A stretch of DNA of 64,000 bases from Nocardioides sp. dk884 (GTDB lineage Bacteria > Actinomycetota > Actinomycetes > Propionibacteriales > Nocardioidaceae), in contig NZ_CP045649.1 in NCBI RefSeq assembly GCF_009557055.1, forward strand, positions 1,401,501 to 1,465,500, in the 5' to 3' direction. The position numbers and the translations under genes are program-made. Positions 26,857 through 37,879 of this stretch are shown piece by piece; within the stretch, counting starts at the first letter, position 1; every line of letters starts with the position of its first letter. The notes under the pieces are model-generated. The model had not been told where the DNA came from and made no database searches. It worked only from the letters and a program-made list of their open reading frames with translations.

Positions 26857-27492
26857 TCAGGCGGCCCGGGAGCCGTGCGGCACCGCGCGGTCGGCCACCC
26901 GGTCCCAGCGGTCGTCGATGTGCACGACCGCGCGCCCGAGGCGCTGGAACAGGCTGGCCGCGACGGCCGCCGTGCGTCCGGAGCGGCAGTGCACCCAGAG
27001 CTCGCCGGAGGGCAGGGTGGGGCCGATCCGCTCGACGTCGTGGAGGGGCACGTGGATCGCGCCCGGCAGGTGCGCCCGCTCGTGCTCGTCGGCGTCGCGG
27101 ACGTCGACCAGCACCCGGCGGTGCGCGGGGTCCGCGGCCAGGTAGTCGGCCCACTCGACGCGGCGGTAGCTGGCCGGGGGCGGCTCGGGCGACAGCACGT
27201 GGGTGCCGACGCCGTCGATCCCGATCCGGGCCAGGTCGCGCAGCGCCGGCTCGAGGAGGTCGGGGGAGTCGCTGAGCAGCACGATGTCGTCGTGCCAGGG
27301 CACCAGCCAGCCGACGTAGGTCGCGAAGTCCGCGGACCACTCGACGTTCACGGTGCCGGGCACGTGCGCCTCGGCGTACCGCTGTCGATCCCGCAGGTCG
27401 ATGACCCAGGAGCCGCACAGCACGGCATCGGTCACGTCGTCGGCGGTGACCCGGCGGGCGGGGGCGGCGTCGCGACGGTCTTCGAGGCTCAT
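26857..27492 (-). CDS. Rhodanese-like sulfurtransferase, two-domain
   Basis: The 211-residue product has two rhodanese-like modules. The first (about residues 15-100) has the fold signature (WVIDLRDRQRYAEAHVPGTVNV) but no active Cys. The second (about 115-205) has LVDVRDADEHERAHLPGAIHVP and the active loop VHCRSGRTA with the catalytic Cys. Such tandem proteins move sulfane sulfur, often in sulfide handling. ATG at 27492 is chosen because GGGAGG lies 5 bases upstream. It is divergent from the M1 peptidase. Confidence 0.88.
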   Translation of the reverse strand: MSLEDRRDAAPARRVTADDVTDAVLCGSWVIDLRDRQRYAEAHVPGTVNVEWSADFATYVGWLVPWHDDIVLLSDSPDLLEPALRDLARIGIDGVGTHVLSPEPPPASYRRVEWADYLAADPAHRRVLVDVRDADEHERAHLPGAIHVPLHDVERIGPTLPSGELWVHCRSGRTAAVAASLFQRLGRAVVHIDDRWDRVADRAVPHGSRAA

Positions 27493-27606
27493 GGTCCCTC
27501 CCACGGTGGTAGACGAAAGCGGTGCTAGATAAAGTTCACCGACTTAGTCTAGGTATACCTGCTCGGGCCCGTCGCGACCAGTAGTCCGTCGGAGTACGTT
27601 GAGGTG
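27493..27606. promoter_or_regulatory. Divergent promoter region with a 10-bp palindrome
   Basis: The 114-base region between rhodanese and M1 genes contains the palindrome AGGTATACCT (27551-27560) inside an AT-rich stretch that is unusual for this genome. TACGTT (27595-27600), 6 bases before the M1 ATG, fits a leaderless promoter. The palindrome is a candidate operator. Confidence 0.4.
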
Positions 27607-29031
27607 ATGCGCACTCCCGTCCTTCGCCGGCTCGCCGCGCTGGTGGCCCCGGCCCTGCTGATCCCGCCGCTGCTCACCAGCCCGTCCGCGGCGCTGGTCG
27701 CGGACCCGGTGCCGGGTGCGGCGGGCATCGGCGACCCCTACTTCCCGCTCGACGGCAACGGCGGGATCGACGTGCGCCACTACGACGTGCGCGTCGCCTA
27801 CGACTTCGACAGCGGGATGCTGCGCGGGCGCACCGACGTGCGCTTGGAGGCCACCCGGTCGCTCGCCAGCTTCCACCTCGACCTGCTGGTGCCGGTGCGC
27901 TCGGTGCGGATCGACGGACGCCCGGCGCGCGTCGAGCGCCCACGGCCGCATGAGCTGAAGATCATCCCGCGCCGCCCGCTCGCCGAGGGGCGGGTGGTGA
28001 CCGTGGAGGTCCGCTACGCGGGTCGCCCGGGGCCGGTGTCCTACGCCGGTGAGAGCAACTGGCTCGCCGACGCCGAGGAGGTGGTCACGATGAACCAGCC
28101 GCACATGGCGCCGTGGTGGTTCCCCGCCAACGACCACCCGCTCGACAAGGCCACGATGGACGTGCGGGTCACCGTCCCGCGCCACAAGCAGGTGGTCTCC
28201 AACGGCACGCTCGTGGACCGGCGGGTCGACGGGGCACGCGCCACGACGCACTGGCGCTCGGCGGACCCGATGGCGCCCTACCTCGCGTTCTTCGCGGCCG
28301 GGCGGTACGCCGTGGCACGCGGCGTACACGACGGTCTGCCGTGGTACGTCGCGGTGTCGAAGGAGCTGCCCCGCCCGGTCGCGCGGCGCGCGATGAGGCT
28401 GATGAAGCGGACCCCGGCGATCACCGCGTGGACCGAGACCGTGCTCGGCGACTACCCGTTCGAGAGCACCGGCGGGCTCACGACCTCGCTGGACCCCGGC
28501 TTCGCGCTGGAGAACCAGACCCGGCCGACGTACCCCGTCCTGCAGAACGAGCGGGTGGTGACGGTGGTCCACGAGATCGCCCACCAGTGGTTCGGGGACT
28601 CCGTGGCGCTCGCCCGGTGGCGGGACATCTGGCTCAACGAGGGTGCCGCCACGTTCATGGAGAAGCTGTGGGCCGAGGAGCACGGCGGTCGCGACGGGCA
28701 GGACTGGCTGGTCGAGCAGCGCGACGCCCTGGCGGCCGAGCGGGGCTTCTGGCGGGTGCAGGTCGACGACCCGGGCCCCGAGCGGATCTTCGCCACGCCG
28801 GTCTACCTGCGCGGGGGGATGGCCTTCCAGGCGCTGCGGCACCGCATCGGCGACGACGACTTCGGCGACCTGCTGCGCACCTGGGTGCAGGGCCGCGAGC
28901 ACGGCCACGGCACCACCGCGGAGTTCATCGCGCTCGCCGAGCAGGTCAGCGGCGAGGACCTCGACGCGTTCTTCGAGGCCTGGCTGCGCGCCCCGCGCCC
29001 GCCGGCGAAGACCGCCGCCAACGGCTTCTGA
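27607..29031 (+). CDS. Secreted M1-family zinc metallopeptidase
   Basis: The 474-residue protein begins with a signal segment (RRLAALVAPALLIPPLLTSPSAA). The zinc site is HEIAHQWFGD (H322, E323, H326) with the third ligand Glu in WLNEGAATF, the usual HExxH-18-E spacing. The exopeptidase GAMEN motif is not present as such; FALENQT stands at its position. Function is probably extracellular aminopeptidase activity. ATG at 27607 is chosen over GTG at 27604 because of the promoter spacing. Confidence 0.9.
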   Translation: MRTPVLRRLAALVAPALLIPPLLTSPSAALVADPVPGAAGIGDPYFPLDGNGGIDVRHYDVRVAYDFDSGMLRGRTDVRLEATRSLASFHLDLLVPVRSVRIDGRPARVERPRPHELKIIPRRPLAEGRVVTVEVRYAGRPGPVSYAGESNWLADAEEVVTMNQPHMAPWWFPANDHPLDKATMDVRVTVPRHKQVVSNGTLVDRRVDGARATTHWRSADPMAPYLAFFAAGRYAVARGVHDGLPWYVAVSKELPRPVARRAMRLMKRTPAITAWTETVLGDYPFESTGGLTTSLDPGFALENQTRPTYPVLQNERVVTVVHEIAHQWFGDSVALARWRDIWLNEGAATFMEKLWAEEHGGRDGQDWLVEQRDALAAERGFWRVQVDDPGPERIFATPVYLRGGMAFQALRHRIGDDDFGDLLRTWVQGREHGHGTTAEFIALAEQVSGEDLDAFFEAWLRAPRPPAKTAANGF

Positions 29032-29144
29032 CTCCACCCCGAGTCGACGCCACGGCGCCCGATGAACGGGACGCGGGCGTGACGCCGGTCACGTCATGGC
29101 TAGGTTGCCCCTGACCGGCCGTCATGACCAGGAGGAGGAACGCC

Positions 29145-30962
29145 GTGTTCCGTCACATCTCACGCGCTCTCACGCTGCTGTTGGTGGTCGGCGGCCTCAG
29201 CGTCGGCCTCACGCTGCCGTCCAGCGCGTCGCCGGCCGGCGACGGGCGCGCGCCAGCAGACTGCACGTCCCCACAGCGGGACCTCGCGGCAGCAGAGACC
29301 CGCCTCGGTCAGGTCACGAAGAAGGTCGTCCGTCGCGCGGCCGAGCTGGAGCGCGCGCAGAACAAGCTCGAGCGGGCCAAGAAGAAGGCGTCCGCCAAGC
29401 CGACGAAGCGGCACAAGAACCAGGTCACGAAGGCGAAGGCGGCCAAGAAGGCGGCCGCCGCAAAGCTCCGGAAGGCGAAGAAGAAGCGCGCCGACGCGAA
29501 GAAGTCCGTGCGCAGCGCGCGGACCGCACTCGCCGCCTGCCGCGCCGGCCTGCCTCTCGTGACCGGCCCGATCACCGGCGGCGAGCACGGCTTTCCGGGC
29601 ACCTCGACGACTCTCGACCTCCAGACCCCGGGCTACGAGGAGACCGAGTACTTCCTCAGCGGGACCGCGACGTCCTACGAGCGCGACGGCGCCTGGACCT
29701 CCGACGGCCGGTGGGGCGTGAGTGCGGCCGACACCGCGCCGTACCGCACCCGCCTCCTGGTGCGCGCACCACGCAACCCCGCCGACTTCAACGGCACCGT
29801 GCTGGTCGAGTGGCTGAACGTCTCCGGCAACTCCGACGCCGACGTCGCCTTCCCCTACATGTACGACGAGATCGTCCGTGAGGGCTACGCGTGGGTGGGG
29901 GTGTCCGCGCAGAGCGTCGGCGTCAACAGCGAGGGCGGTGCCAGCACGGTCGGCGACAGCGTGATGGGCCTGAAGAACTGGGACCCGGCGCGCTACGGCG
30001 ACCTGGTGCACCCCGGGGACGAGTACTCCTACGACATCTTCACCCAGGCCGGCGCCGCGCTGCGCGCCGCCCGAGGCGTCGACCCGCTGCCCGGCATGGA
30101 GGCCGAGCAGCTGATCGCGGCGGGCCAGTCGCAGTCGGCCTTCCGGATGGCGACGTACGCCAACGCGTTCCAGCCGATCGCCGGCGTCTACGACGGCCTG
30201 ATCGTGCACTCCCGCAGCGGGATCAGCGCACCGCTCGGCGCCCAGGCGGACGCCCCGGCACCGCAGGGGCCGGCAGGTCCCGACGCGCCGTCGCCGGTCC
30301 GGCTGCGCACCGACCTGGACGTCCCCGTGCTGCAGATGCTCTCCGAGACCGAGCTCTTCGAGCTCGGAGGGGGAGCGCCCGGCACCCGGTTCGTCGACGC
30401 TCGTCAGCCCGACAGCGCGATGGTCCGCACCTGGGAGATGGCCGGGACCGCGCACTCCGACAGGTACCTCGTGGCGATCATGAACGCGATGTACCAGCGT
30501 CAGTTCGAGGGCGCCCGCGACCTTTCCCCCGTGCTCGGCCTGATCAACGACGGCCCGCAGCGCTATATCTCCGCCGCCGCGCTCCGCGCCATGCGCACCT
30601 GGGTCATCCAGGGCGAGGCGCCCCGGAGCGTCGACCCGATCCAGACGGCGGACGGCACCATCGTGCGCGACGAGCACGGGAACGCGGTCGGTGGCGTGCG
30701 GACTCCACAGGTCGACGTACCGATCGCGGCACTGTCCGGTCAGACCACCTTGGTCCCCATGAACGGATCCACCACGCGGTTCGACGCGGCGAGGCTGCAC
30801 GAGATGTACGGCAGCAACGCCGAGTACGTCGCGCGGTTCACCGCGGCCGCCCGGGCCGCTGTGGCCGGGGGATTCCTCCTGGAGGAGGACGCGGAGCTGC
30901 TGATCGCCGCGGCCGCGGCGTCCGGCATCGGCGAGCCTGCTGAGGGATCCCCAGGTCACTGA
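29145..30962 (+). CDS. Secreted alpha/beta-hydrolase-domain protein with Lys-rich coiled coil
   Basis: GTG at 29145 is preferred to ATG at 29124 because AGGAGGAGG (29130-29138) is a near-ideal ribosome site for it; with that start the N-terminus is a clean signal peptide ([19 protein letters not shown]). The 605-residue product then has a highly basic helical segment (about residues 45-125, many KAKKA/KKxx repeats) and a large alpha/beta-hydrolase domain (PF20091-like) with the nucleophile elbow GQSQS near residue 326. It resembles uncharacterised actinobacterial secreted esterase-like proteins; the substrate is unknown. The basic segment could bind wall polymers or nucleic acid. Confidence 0.75.
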   Translation: MFRHISRALTLLLVVGGLSVGLTLPSSASPAGDGRAPADCTSPQRDLAAAETRLGQVTKKVVRRAAELERAQNKLERAKKKASAKPTKRHKNQVTKAKAAKKAAAAKLRKAKKKRADAKKSVRSARTALAACRAGLPLVTGPITGGEHGFPGTSTTLDLQTPGYEETEYFLSGTATSYERDGAWTSDGRWGVSAADTAPYRTRLLVRAPRNPADFNGTVLVEWLNVSGNSDADVAFPYMYDEIVREGYAWVGVSAQSVGVNSEGGASTVGDSVMGLKNWDPARYGDLVHPGDEYSYDIFTQAGAALRAARGVDPLPGMEAEQLIAAGQSQSAFRMATYANAFQPIAGVYDGLIVHSRSGISAPLGAQADAPAPQGPAGPDAPSPVRLRTDLDVPVLQMLSETELFELGGGAPGTRFVDARQPDSAMVRTWEMAGTAHSDRYLVAIMNAMYQRQFEGARDLSPVLGLINDGPQRYISAAALRAMRTWVIQGEAPRSVDPIQTADGTIVRDEHGNAVGGVRTPQVDVPIAALSGQTTLVPMNGSTTRFDAARLHEMYGSNAEYVARFTAAARAAVAGGFLLEEDAELLIAAAAASGIGEPAEGSPGH

Positions 30963-31014
30963 TCCGGGAGGGTCCTCGCCGCACCGTCGGAGGCAGACGG
31001 CACGATGGGCCCCG

Positions 31015-32838
<1,824 letters not shown>

Positions 32839-32938
32839 GCCCCGAGATGGGCGCGGGGCAGGCGCTCGTTGCGAGCGGCCGAGGTCGAGGACCCCACCCT
32901 TCCCGCCGCGCGTTCTAGACGCGCGCCCAGCGCCGCGC

Positions 32939-33157
32939 CTCACTCACCGCGACGGCGAATTCCGCGCCGTGGGCTGCCACATCCCGGCACCCTGGTGCGA
33001 AGCCCACGACGGCGGCACTCCCAGGGCGGCCGGCGGCCGCACGGACCTTGTGGACGGGCTGCTCCTCTGCTCCCACCATCACCTCCGGGCCCACGATCTG
33101 AGGTTCACCACCGACCGTGTGGCCGATGGCGGGGCGAGGTTCCATCGGTGGGCGTAG
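32939..33157 (+). pseudogene. 3' remnant of an HNH endonuclease (DUF222/13E12 type)
   Basis: The frame ending at 33157 encodes the C-terminal HNH region of a DUF222-type protein: CHIPAPWCEAHDGG, TDLVDGLLLCSHHHLRAHD and a normal end. The N-terminal DUF222 domain is missing; upstream is the end of recQ. An intact relative follows at 33332, so this looks like a truncated copy. Confidence 0.75.
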
Positions 33158-33331
33158 GCCGGTGGGGGAGGTCCTAGCGGCGGGTAGACGCAGCTGGACG
33201 CGGGCGTTCGGTGACTTTTTCGGTCCACACTCGGCGTCGGGCACGCGGGTCGATCCGTGTCGATGACGCAGCCTCTGGGTGGTGGTGAGTGAGGAGGATC
33301 CACTGTCGGTGGTGGCTGTTTGACTGTTCTC

Positions 33332-34645
33332 ATGCAGGCGGACCCGGTGTGGGATGAGATGTCGGAGGACGAGGTCCTCGACTTCGCCGGCGCCTGCGCC
33401 GAGACCGCACAGCGGGCCGAGGTCGACCTGCTGCACGCGGCTTACCAGTGGGCGGTGATGCACTGCGCGCAGCGGTTGGACCCCCTCGAGGCCGCCAAGC
33501 CCGGCCGGGAGAACGCGCGGCGGCTGGGCGGTGCCGGCGTGTCTGAGGTGAGCGAGTTCGCTGCCGCGGAGCTCGGCGCGCGGATCGGGCGCTCTCCTTA
33601 CGCCGCCGCGCGGCTGATCGCCGACGCCCAGGACCTGCACCACCGTCACCCGCGGCTATGGGAGAGGGTGCAGGCCGGCGAGGTACGCGCGTCGTACGCC
33701 CGTCACGTCGTGACCCGGACCCGCGACCTCAGCGTCGAGCAGGCGGCCTACGTCGACGCGGCGGTGGTCGAGTCCGCCGACGGGCGGATCACCTGGTCCC
33801 GGTTCGAGGCGCTGGTCGAGGGCAAGGTCGCCCAAGCGGCGCCCGAGGTCGCGCGGGAGAAGGAGGAGCGGGCCGCGAAGGCGCGGTTCGCCAAGAAGCT
33901 GCGCGGTGAGGCGCACGGGATGGCCTCGTTCATGATCCGCGCCGACCTCGCCACGATCGAGGCGATCGACGCGGCCGTGAGTGCCAAGGCCACCCGCATC
34001 GCGCAGGCCCAGCCCGACGCGCCGCACCGGCAGACCGACGACGAGCGACGGGTGTACGCCGTGCTGCTGCTGGCCACCGGCGCAGAGCCCGCCGCCGACC
34101 CGGCCGACCTGGTCCCCGACGTCCACCTCGTCGTGCACGTCTACCACGGCCCGGACCGCGAGGGCATCGCCCGGATCGAGGGCCACGGTCCGGTCACGGA
34201 GGAGTGGGTGCGCGAGGTGCTCGGGCCGCGGGCCCGGTTCCGGATCAGACCCGTGCTCGACCTCGCCGGTCAGGCACCGGTGGACGGCTATGAGATCCCG
34301 GAGCGACATCGCCAGGCCGTGCATCTGATGACGCCGGCCGACACCTTCCCCTTCGCCTCCTGCACGAGCACCTCGATGCAGGTCGATCACACCATCGCCC
34401 ACGATGACGGCGGTGCGACAGGCGTGGGCAACTACGGGCCGATGACCACCTTCCACCATCGGATCAAGACCCACGGCCGGTGGCAGGTCCAGCAACCCTT
34501 CCCGGGCATCTACGTGTGGCGCGACCCCCACGGCGCCCTCTTCCTCGTCGACCACACCGGCACCCGCCGGATCCCGACCCGATTCACCGAGCCGGTGGCC
34601 GTCGAGCTCTGGTACTCCCCGATCGAGATCGAGTACGCCGCCTGA
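33332..34645 (+). CDS. DUF222 / HNH endonuclease-domain protein (13E12-like)
   Basis: The 437-residue product has an N-terminal DUF222 region (helical, about residues 20-300, with SPYAAARLIADAQDL) and a C-terminal HNH-like module: MQVDHTIAHDDGG, GNYGPM, FHHRIKTHGRW. Such proteins are abundant, multi-copy and probably mobile in actinobacteria; the cutting activity is unproven. The start is uncertain: ATG at 33332 is used, TTG at 33320 also fits. It is the second such locus here, behind a remnant at 32939. Confidence 0.82.
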   Translation: MQADPVWDEMSEDEVLDFAGACAETAQRAEVDLLHAAYQWAVMHCAQRLDPLEAAKPGRENARRLGGAGVSEVSEFAAAELGARIGRSPYAAARLIADAQDLHHRHPRLWERVQAGEVRASYARHVVTRTRDLSVEQAAYVDAAVVESADGRITWSRFEALVEGKVAQAAPEVAREKEERAAKARFAKKLRGEAHGMASFMIRADLATIEAIDAAVSAKATRIAQAQPDAPHRQTDDERRVYAVLLLATGAEPAADPADLVPDVHLVVHVYHGPDREGIARIEGHGPVTEEWVREVLGPRARFRIRPVLDLAGQAPVDGYEIPERHRQAVHLMTPADTFPFASCTSTSMQVDHTIAHDDGGATGVGNYGPMTTFHHRIKTHGRWQVQQPFPGIYVWRDPHGALFLVDHTGTRRIPTRFTEPVAVELWYSPIEIEYAA

Positions 34646-34743
34646 CCACACGCAGCAAACGCGGCGGAGTGGGCGTGGCCTGCTGGCACCGATGAAGTGT
34701 TGCTCGGCAACAGCGGGGCCGATAGCGAGGCGAGCCCGCGCCA

Positions 34744-35283
34744 CTAACTGATCGGATGATCGTGGACCGCCGACGAAAGGTGCACGCCATTTAGTTCGAG
34801 GTAGAGCTGCCGCTCGGTAACAGTGAGCGTGAGCGCGTTGCGGCGCTCGATCGCGTCCACGGCGGAATCGATGAACCCGGGATCAAAGTTGTGCAGGACG
34901 ATCTCGCTTGCGCGATGTATTTTCGCGCCCGCCCACTGCGCCAGCACCCTGGTGTGGTCGCGGTGCGTGTAGATGGTCGTGCGCTCAGCAGCCTTGCTGC
35001 CCGCGTGAAGGCGCGCGGCGTCCGGCGCCCCAACCTCGATCCAGGCCAGCAGCCTCCCGCTTAGGTCGCGCACGAGCACCGCCGGGTCGGCGGCCGCCGA
35101 GATCCCCTCGCTGAACGCGATGCCCTCTTCGTATTCGAGGCAGTAGGCAAGCACACGCGTCACGAGGTACGCCTCGGTTTCCGACGGATGCCGCGCCGCC
35201 CGAAGCGTGAACTGCTCGTAGACGCCCCGATCCATGTCGGCCAGCTCGATCTCGAACGTGTGCATCGTCGCGCCGGCTGCCAT
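34744..35283 (-). CDS. yaeQ: YaeQ family protein
   Basis: The 179-residue protein matches YaeQ: start MAAGATMHTFEIELADMDRGVY, central SETEAYLVTRVLAY and WIEVGAPDAARLHAGSKAAERTTIYTH, a PD-(D/E)xK-like core. YaeQ was linked to transcription antitermination in enterobacteria, but its mechanism is not settled. ATG at 35283 aligns with the family N-terminus. It sits alone at the edge of the accessory island. Confidence 0.9.
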   Translation of the reverse strand: MAAGATMHTFEIELADMDRGVYEQFTLRAARHPSETEAYLVTRVLAYCLEYEEGIAFSEGISAAADPAVLVRDLSGRLLAWIEVGAPDAARLHAGSKAAERTTIYTHRDHTRVLAQWAGAKIHRASEIVLHNFDPGFIDSAVDAIERRNALTLTVTERQLYLELNGVHLSSAVHDHPIS

Positions 35284-35434
35284 GGGGCAATGCTGGCCTA
35301 CATCGCGTCCTGAAGTCGAATGGCTTGAATCGCCGGGGGGGAAACGAGGAAACGTCGCGACGTGTCAGCGACAAGGCCTTGTCTTCCCTCGGAAAGCGGC
35401 GCATATCCTTCTGGGCGCACGGGACGCACGACGT

Positions 35435-36346
35435 TCACACTCCAGCGACGTAGGCGGTGAGGAAGTGGACGCCGTGTCGGTCGAGGTTTCCGCGGGCGCG
35501 GTCGTAGTGCTCGGTCGTGCGCGGGTCGGCGTGGCGCGTCAGGATCTGCGCGTCGCGCAGCGGGACGCCGGCGTCGAGAGCGTTGGTGATGGCGGCGTGA
35601 CGCAGCGAGTGCGGGCTGATGTGCCGAGGAATCCCCGCGACCTTGGCGACACGCACAACCATCCGGTAGACGTCTCGGCGGTCGATCGGCTTTCCCGTGG
35701 TCGGTCTCAGGACGAGCGGCCCGTCGGATCGCTGTCCTCGGCAGGCCTCAAGGACACGCAGCACTGGGATCGTGATCGGCATGGTGGCGGGCTTGTTGCC
35801 CTTGCCGACCAGGTGCAGGACTCGGTGTCCCCGCAGCGTTTCCGCGTAGTCCTCGATGCGTACCGCGGCTGCTTCGGATGCGCGCAGGGCGTTGATGCCG
35901 AGGAGGAATGCGAGCGCCCCGTGGTGCACCGTGAGGGTCTGGGCGACCTGGAGGAAGCGGATGAGTTCGAGTCGGTCGAGTCCCTGGGTGCGGGACTCGT
36001 CGTGTTGGACCTTGGGAAGGCGTGCGTAGACGGCCGGGTCGGCAGTGATCAGACCGTCGATGTGTGCGAACCGGAAGAAGCCGTGGACGCCGTGCATCAT
36101 CGTGACGATGGAGGAGTCCATCAGGCCGGTTTCGCCGAGTTGGTGGATGTACAGCTCGACGTGGGCACGCTGGATACCGAGGAGTGGATCCAGTCCGTGG
36201 TTCTCGCACCAGGTGAACCAGCGCCCGAGCTGGTAGGCGTAGAGCTTGTGCGTGCGTCCCGAGTAGCGGGCGAGGTAGGAGACGGCTGCGAGTTGGGCCG
36301 TGGTCATGGTGGTGGGCTGGAACGGGAAGACGGTCGAGTCGGACAT
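35435..36346 (-). CDS. Tyrosine recombinase/integrase
   Basis: The 303-residue product has an N-terminal SAM-like DNA-binding domain (YAYQLGRWFTWCENHGL) and a catalytic domain with the Arg in INALRASEAAAV, Lys in LVGKGNKPA, HSLRHAAITNAL, His in ILTRHADPRTT and the Tyr nucleophile in EHYDRARG. All catalytic positions are present, so it may be active. It is unlike XerC/D at the core of the chromosome and is the likely integrase for the island. I see no tRNA gene or att repeats next to it. The start at 36346 (MSDSTVFPFQ) is preferred over the longer frame. Confidence 0.85.
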   Translation of the reverse strand: MSDSTVFPFQPTTMTTAQLAAVSYLARYSGRTHKLYAYQLGRWFTWCENHGLDPLLGIQRAHVELYIHQLGETGLMDSSIVTMMHGVHGFFRFAHIDGLITADPAVYARLPKVQHDESRTQGLDRLELIRFLQVAQTLTVHHGALAFLLGINALRASEAAAVRIEDYAETLRGHRVLHLVGKGNKPATMPITIPVLRVLEACRGQRSDGPLVLRPTTGKPIDRRDVYRMVVRVAKVAGIPRHISPHSLRHAAITNALDAGVPLRDAQILTRHADPRTTEHYDRARGNLDRHGVHFLTAYVAGV

Positions 36347-36536
36347 GGAATGCTCCGTGCGGCGGCTGGCTTGGCTCAGCCCGCCCGCCGCCAACGCGCC
36401 AAGCTCTTTGGCCAGCGACGCTAGTCCGAGGCGTGACTCAGCGCGTCCGCAGGCGGCGGCATGACGCACCGGGCCGTGCGCTCATCGCGGCAGAAGCGGA
36501 CCGTCTGTGCAACCGTGAGGCGTGCTCGAACGTCCC

Positions 36537-36980
36537 ATGCCTGTGAGGCACCCGCGACTGGCCGCTGCGAATCTTCTGCTCCTGGCGCTTGTCGTCGCCT
36601 GCGGCGAAGATGACAGCGCCGATGCCGACCCCAGTTCGAGCGGGAACGGTCCAGTCGTCGCGCACCGTGCTGAGGGAGACGGTTCTGGCGACGGCGCACT
36701 GATCGAGGGTTCACTGGCAATGTCCGGCGGGTGCCTGTTGGTGGGCGATCTCCCGGTTGTCTGGCCATACGGAACCACGTGGGATGCGGAAGCCCAAGCA
36801 GTCCGGTTGTCCGACGGCCAAGTGGTCGCCTCGCGCGGTCGAGTTAGCGGTGGTGGCGGCTACCACTACTTAGGCGACCTTGCAGCCGAATTCGCCGAGC
36901 CGCTGGCGGACTGCCCGACGAACAAGTATGAGGAAGTCGCGATGTTCAATGCCGGGGAGCAGATCACCGTCACCGAATAG
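36537..36980 (+). CDS. Predicted lipoprotein, function unknown
   Basis: The 147-residue product has a lipoprotein signal (LAAANLLLLALVVAC) with the Cys of the lipobox near residue 22, then a Ser/Asp-rich linker and a small beta-rich domain (GGCLLVGDLPVVWPYGTTW). No known domain is recognised. GTG at 36522 is an alternative start. Confidence 0.6.
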   Translation: MPVRHPRLAAANLLLLALVVACGEDDSADADPSSSGNGPVVAHRAEGDGSGDGALIEGSLAMSGGCLLVGDLPVVWPYGTTWDAEAQAVRLSDGQVVASRGRVSGGGGYHYLGDLAAEFAEPLADCPTNKYEEVAMFNAGEQITVTE

Positions 36981-37223
36981 TGCATGTTCGCAGCGGCAGG
37001 TGCGGAAGTTTCGAAGCGCCGGCCTCCTACGCACGCTCGCTCATCGGCAGATCCGTGCGTCCGGATCGCGGCGGAATGACACCGCTGTTTCGGCTGGCAC
37101 GCGTGGCGCTCGATAGCGAGCGATCTGAACGGCCAGCGGGGTTACCGGGCGGCGGTAGGCGTGCCGCACGCGCTCTGACGGTTTGACGCACAATTGCCAT
37201 CTAATCGCTCTAGCCTGGCACTC

Positions 37224-37775
37224 ATGAGACGAGCGGCTTCCATCGGCTTAGCTATCGCGGTCTGCCAACTTGTCGGTTGCTCCGCATCTGGAGGAGACAG
37301 TCCAGTGCCCACCGCGACAGTGACCACCACCGCCACCGTCACTACTACTGCGACGCCGGAGGTGCCTTCGGCCCAGAAACCAGCACGTATCGGCAGCGAG
37401 GTGATCGGCGACGGCGTTGTCGTTCAGCTCATCGAGGTCGATCCGAACACCCCAGTCGACTTCGAGGACCACGAGCGCTGGGCGTCCGCGTTGGTGAAAA
37501 CCTGCGCAACCGTCGATACGAAAGACGGCGAACCCCTTGAGGTGTCGTGGGCTGCTTGGCAGATGACGGACGCCCAGTCCGGGGTTTACAACATCACCGA
37601 CGTCACGGGCGGCGTGACCTATCCATTGCCCACCTATCCCCAGTTCCCGCAGCGCTTGGCTAAGGGGCAATGCGTTCGCGGGTGGATCACGTTCAACGTC
37701 GCCCCGAACACGAAGTTGTCTCAGGTGATCTACGGCAATGGCGGCGCTGAGCCCATCCACTGGACGATCGACTAA
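37224..37775 (+). CDS. Predicted lipoprotein with DUF4352-like domain
   Basis: The 183-residue protein has a lipobox (IAVCQLVGC, Cys near 18), a Thr-rich linker (ATVTTTATVTTTATP), and a beta-sandwich region with a hydrophobic core like telokin/DUF4352 proteins. Start is ATG at 37224 because TAGCCT (37211-37216) lies 7 bases before it, giving a leaderless message. Confidence 0.62.
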   Translation: MRRAASIGLAIAVCQLVGCSASGGDSPVPTATVTTTATVTTTATPEVPSAQKPARIGSEVIGDGVVVQLIEVDPNTPVDFEDHERWASALVKTCATVDTKDGEPLEVSWAAWQMTDAQSGVYNITDVTGGVTYPLPTYPQFPQRLAKGQCVRGWITFNVAPNTKLSQVIYGNGGAEPIHWTID

Positions 37776-37879
37776 GCGCATTCGGGTGGGCGTCTATGGC
37801 GGCGGAATGGGGCAGGTTCAACCTGCCTGGTCCGAGCGGCGGTCCAACGGGTCGCGGCATGCCTTTCAGCCTGGTGTGA

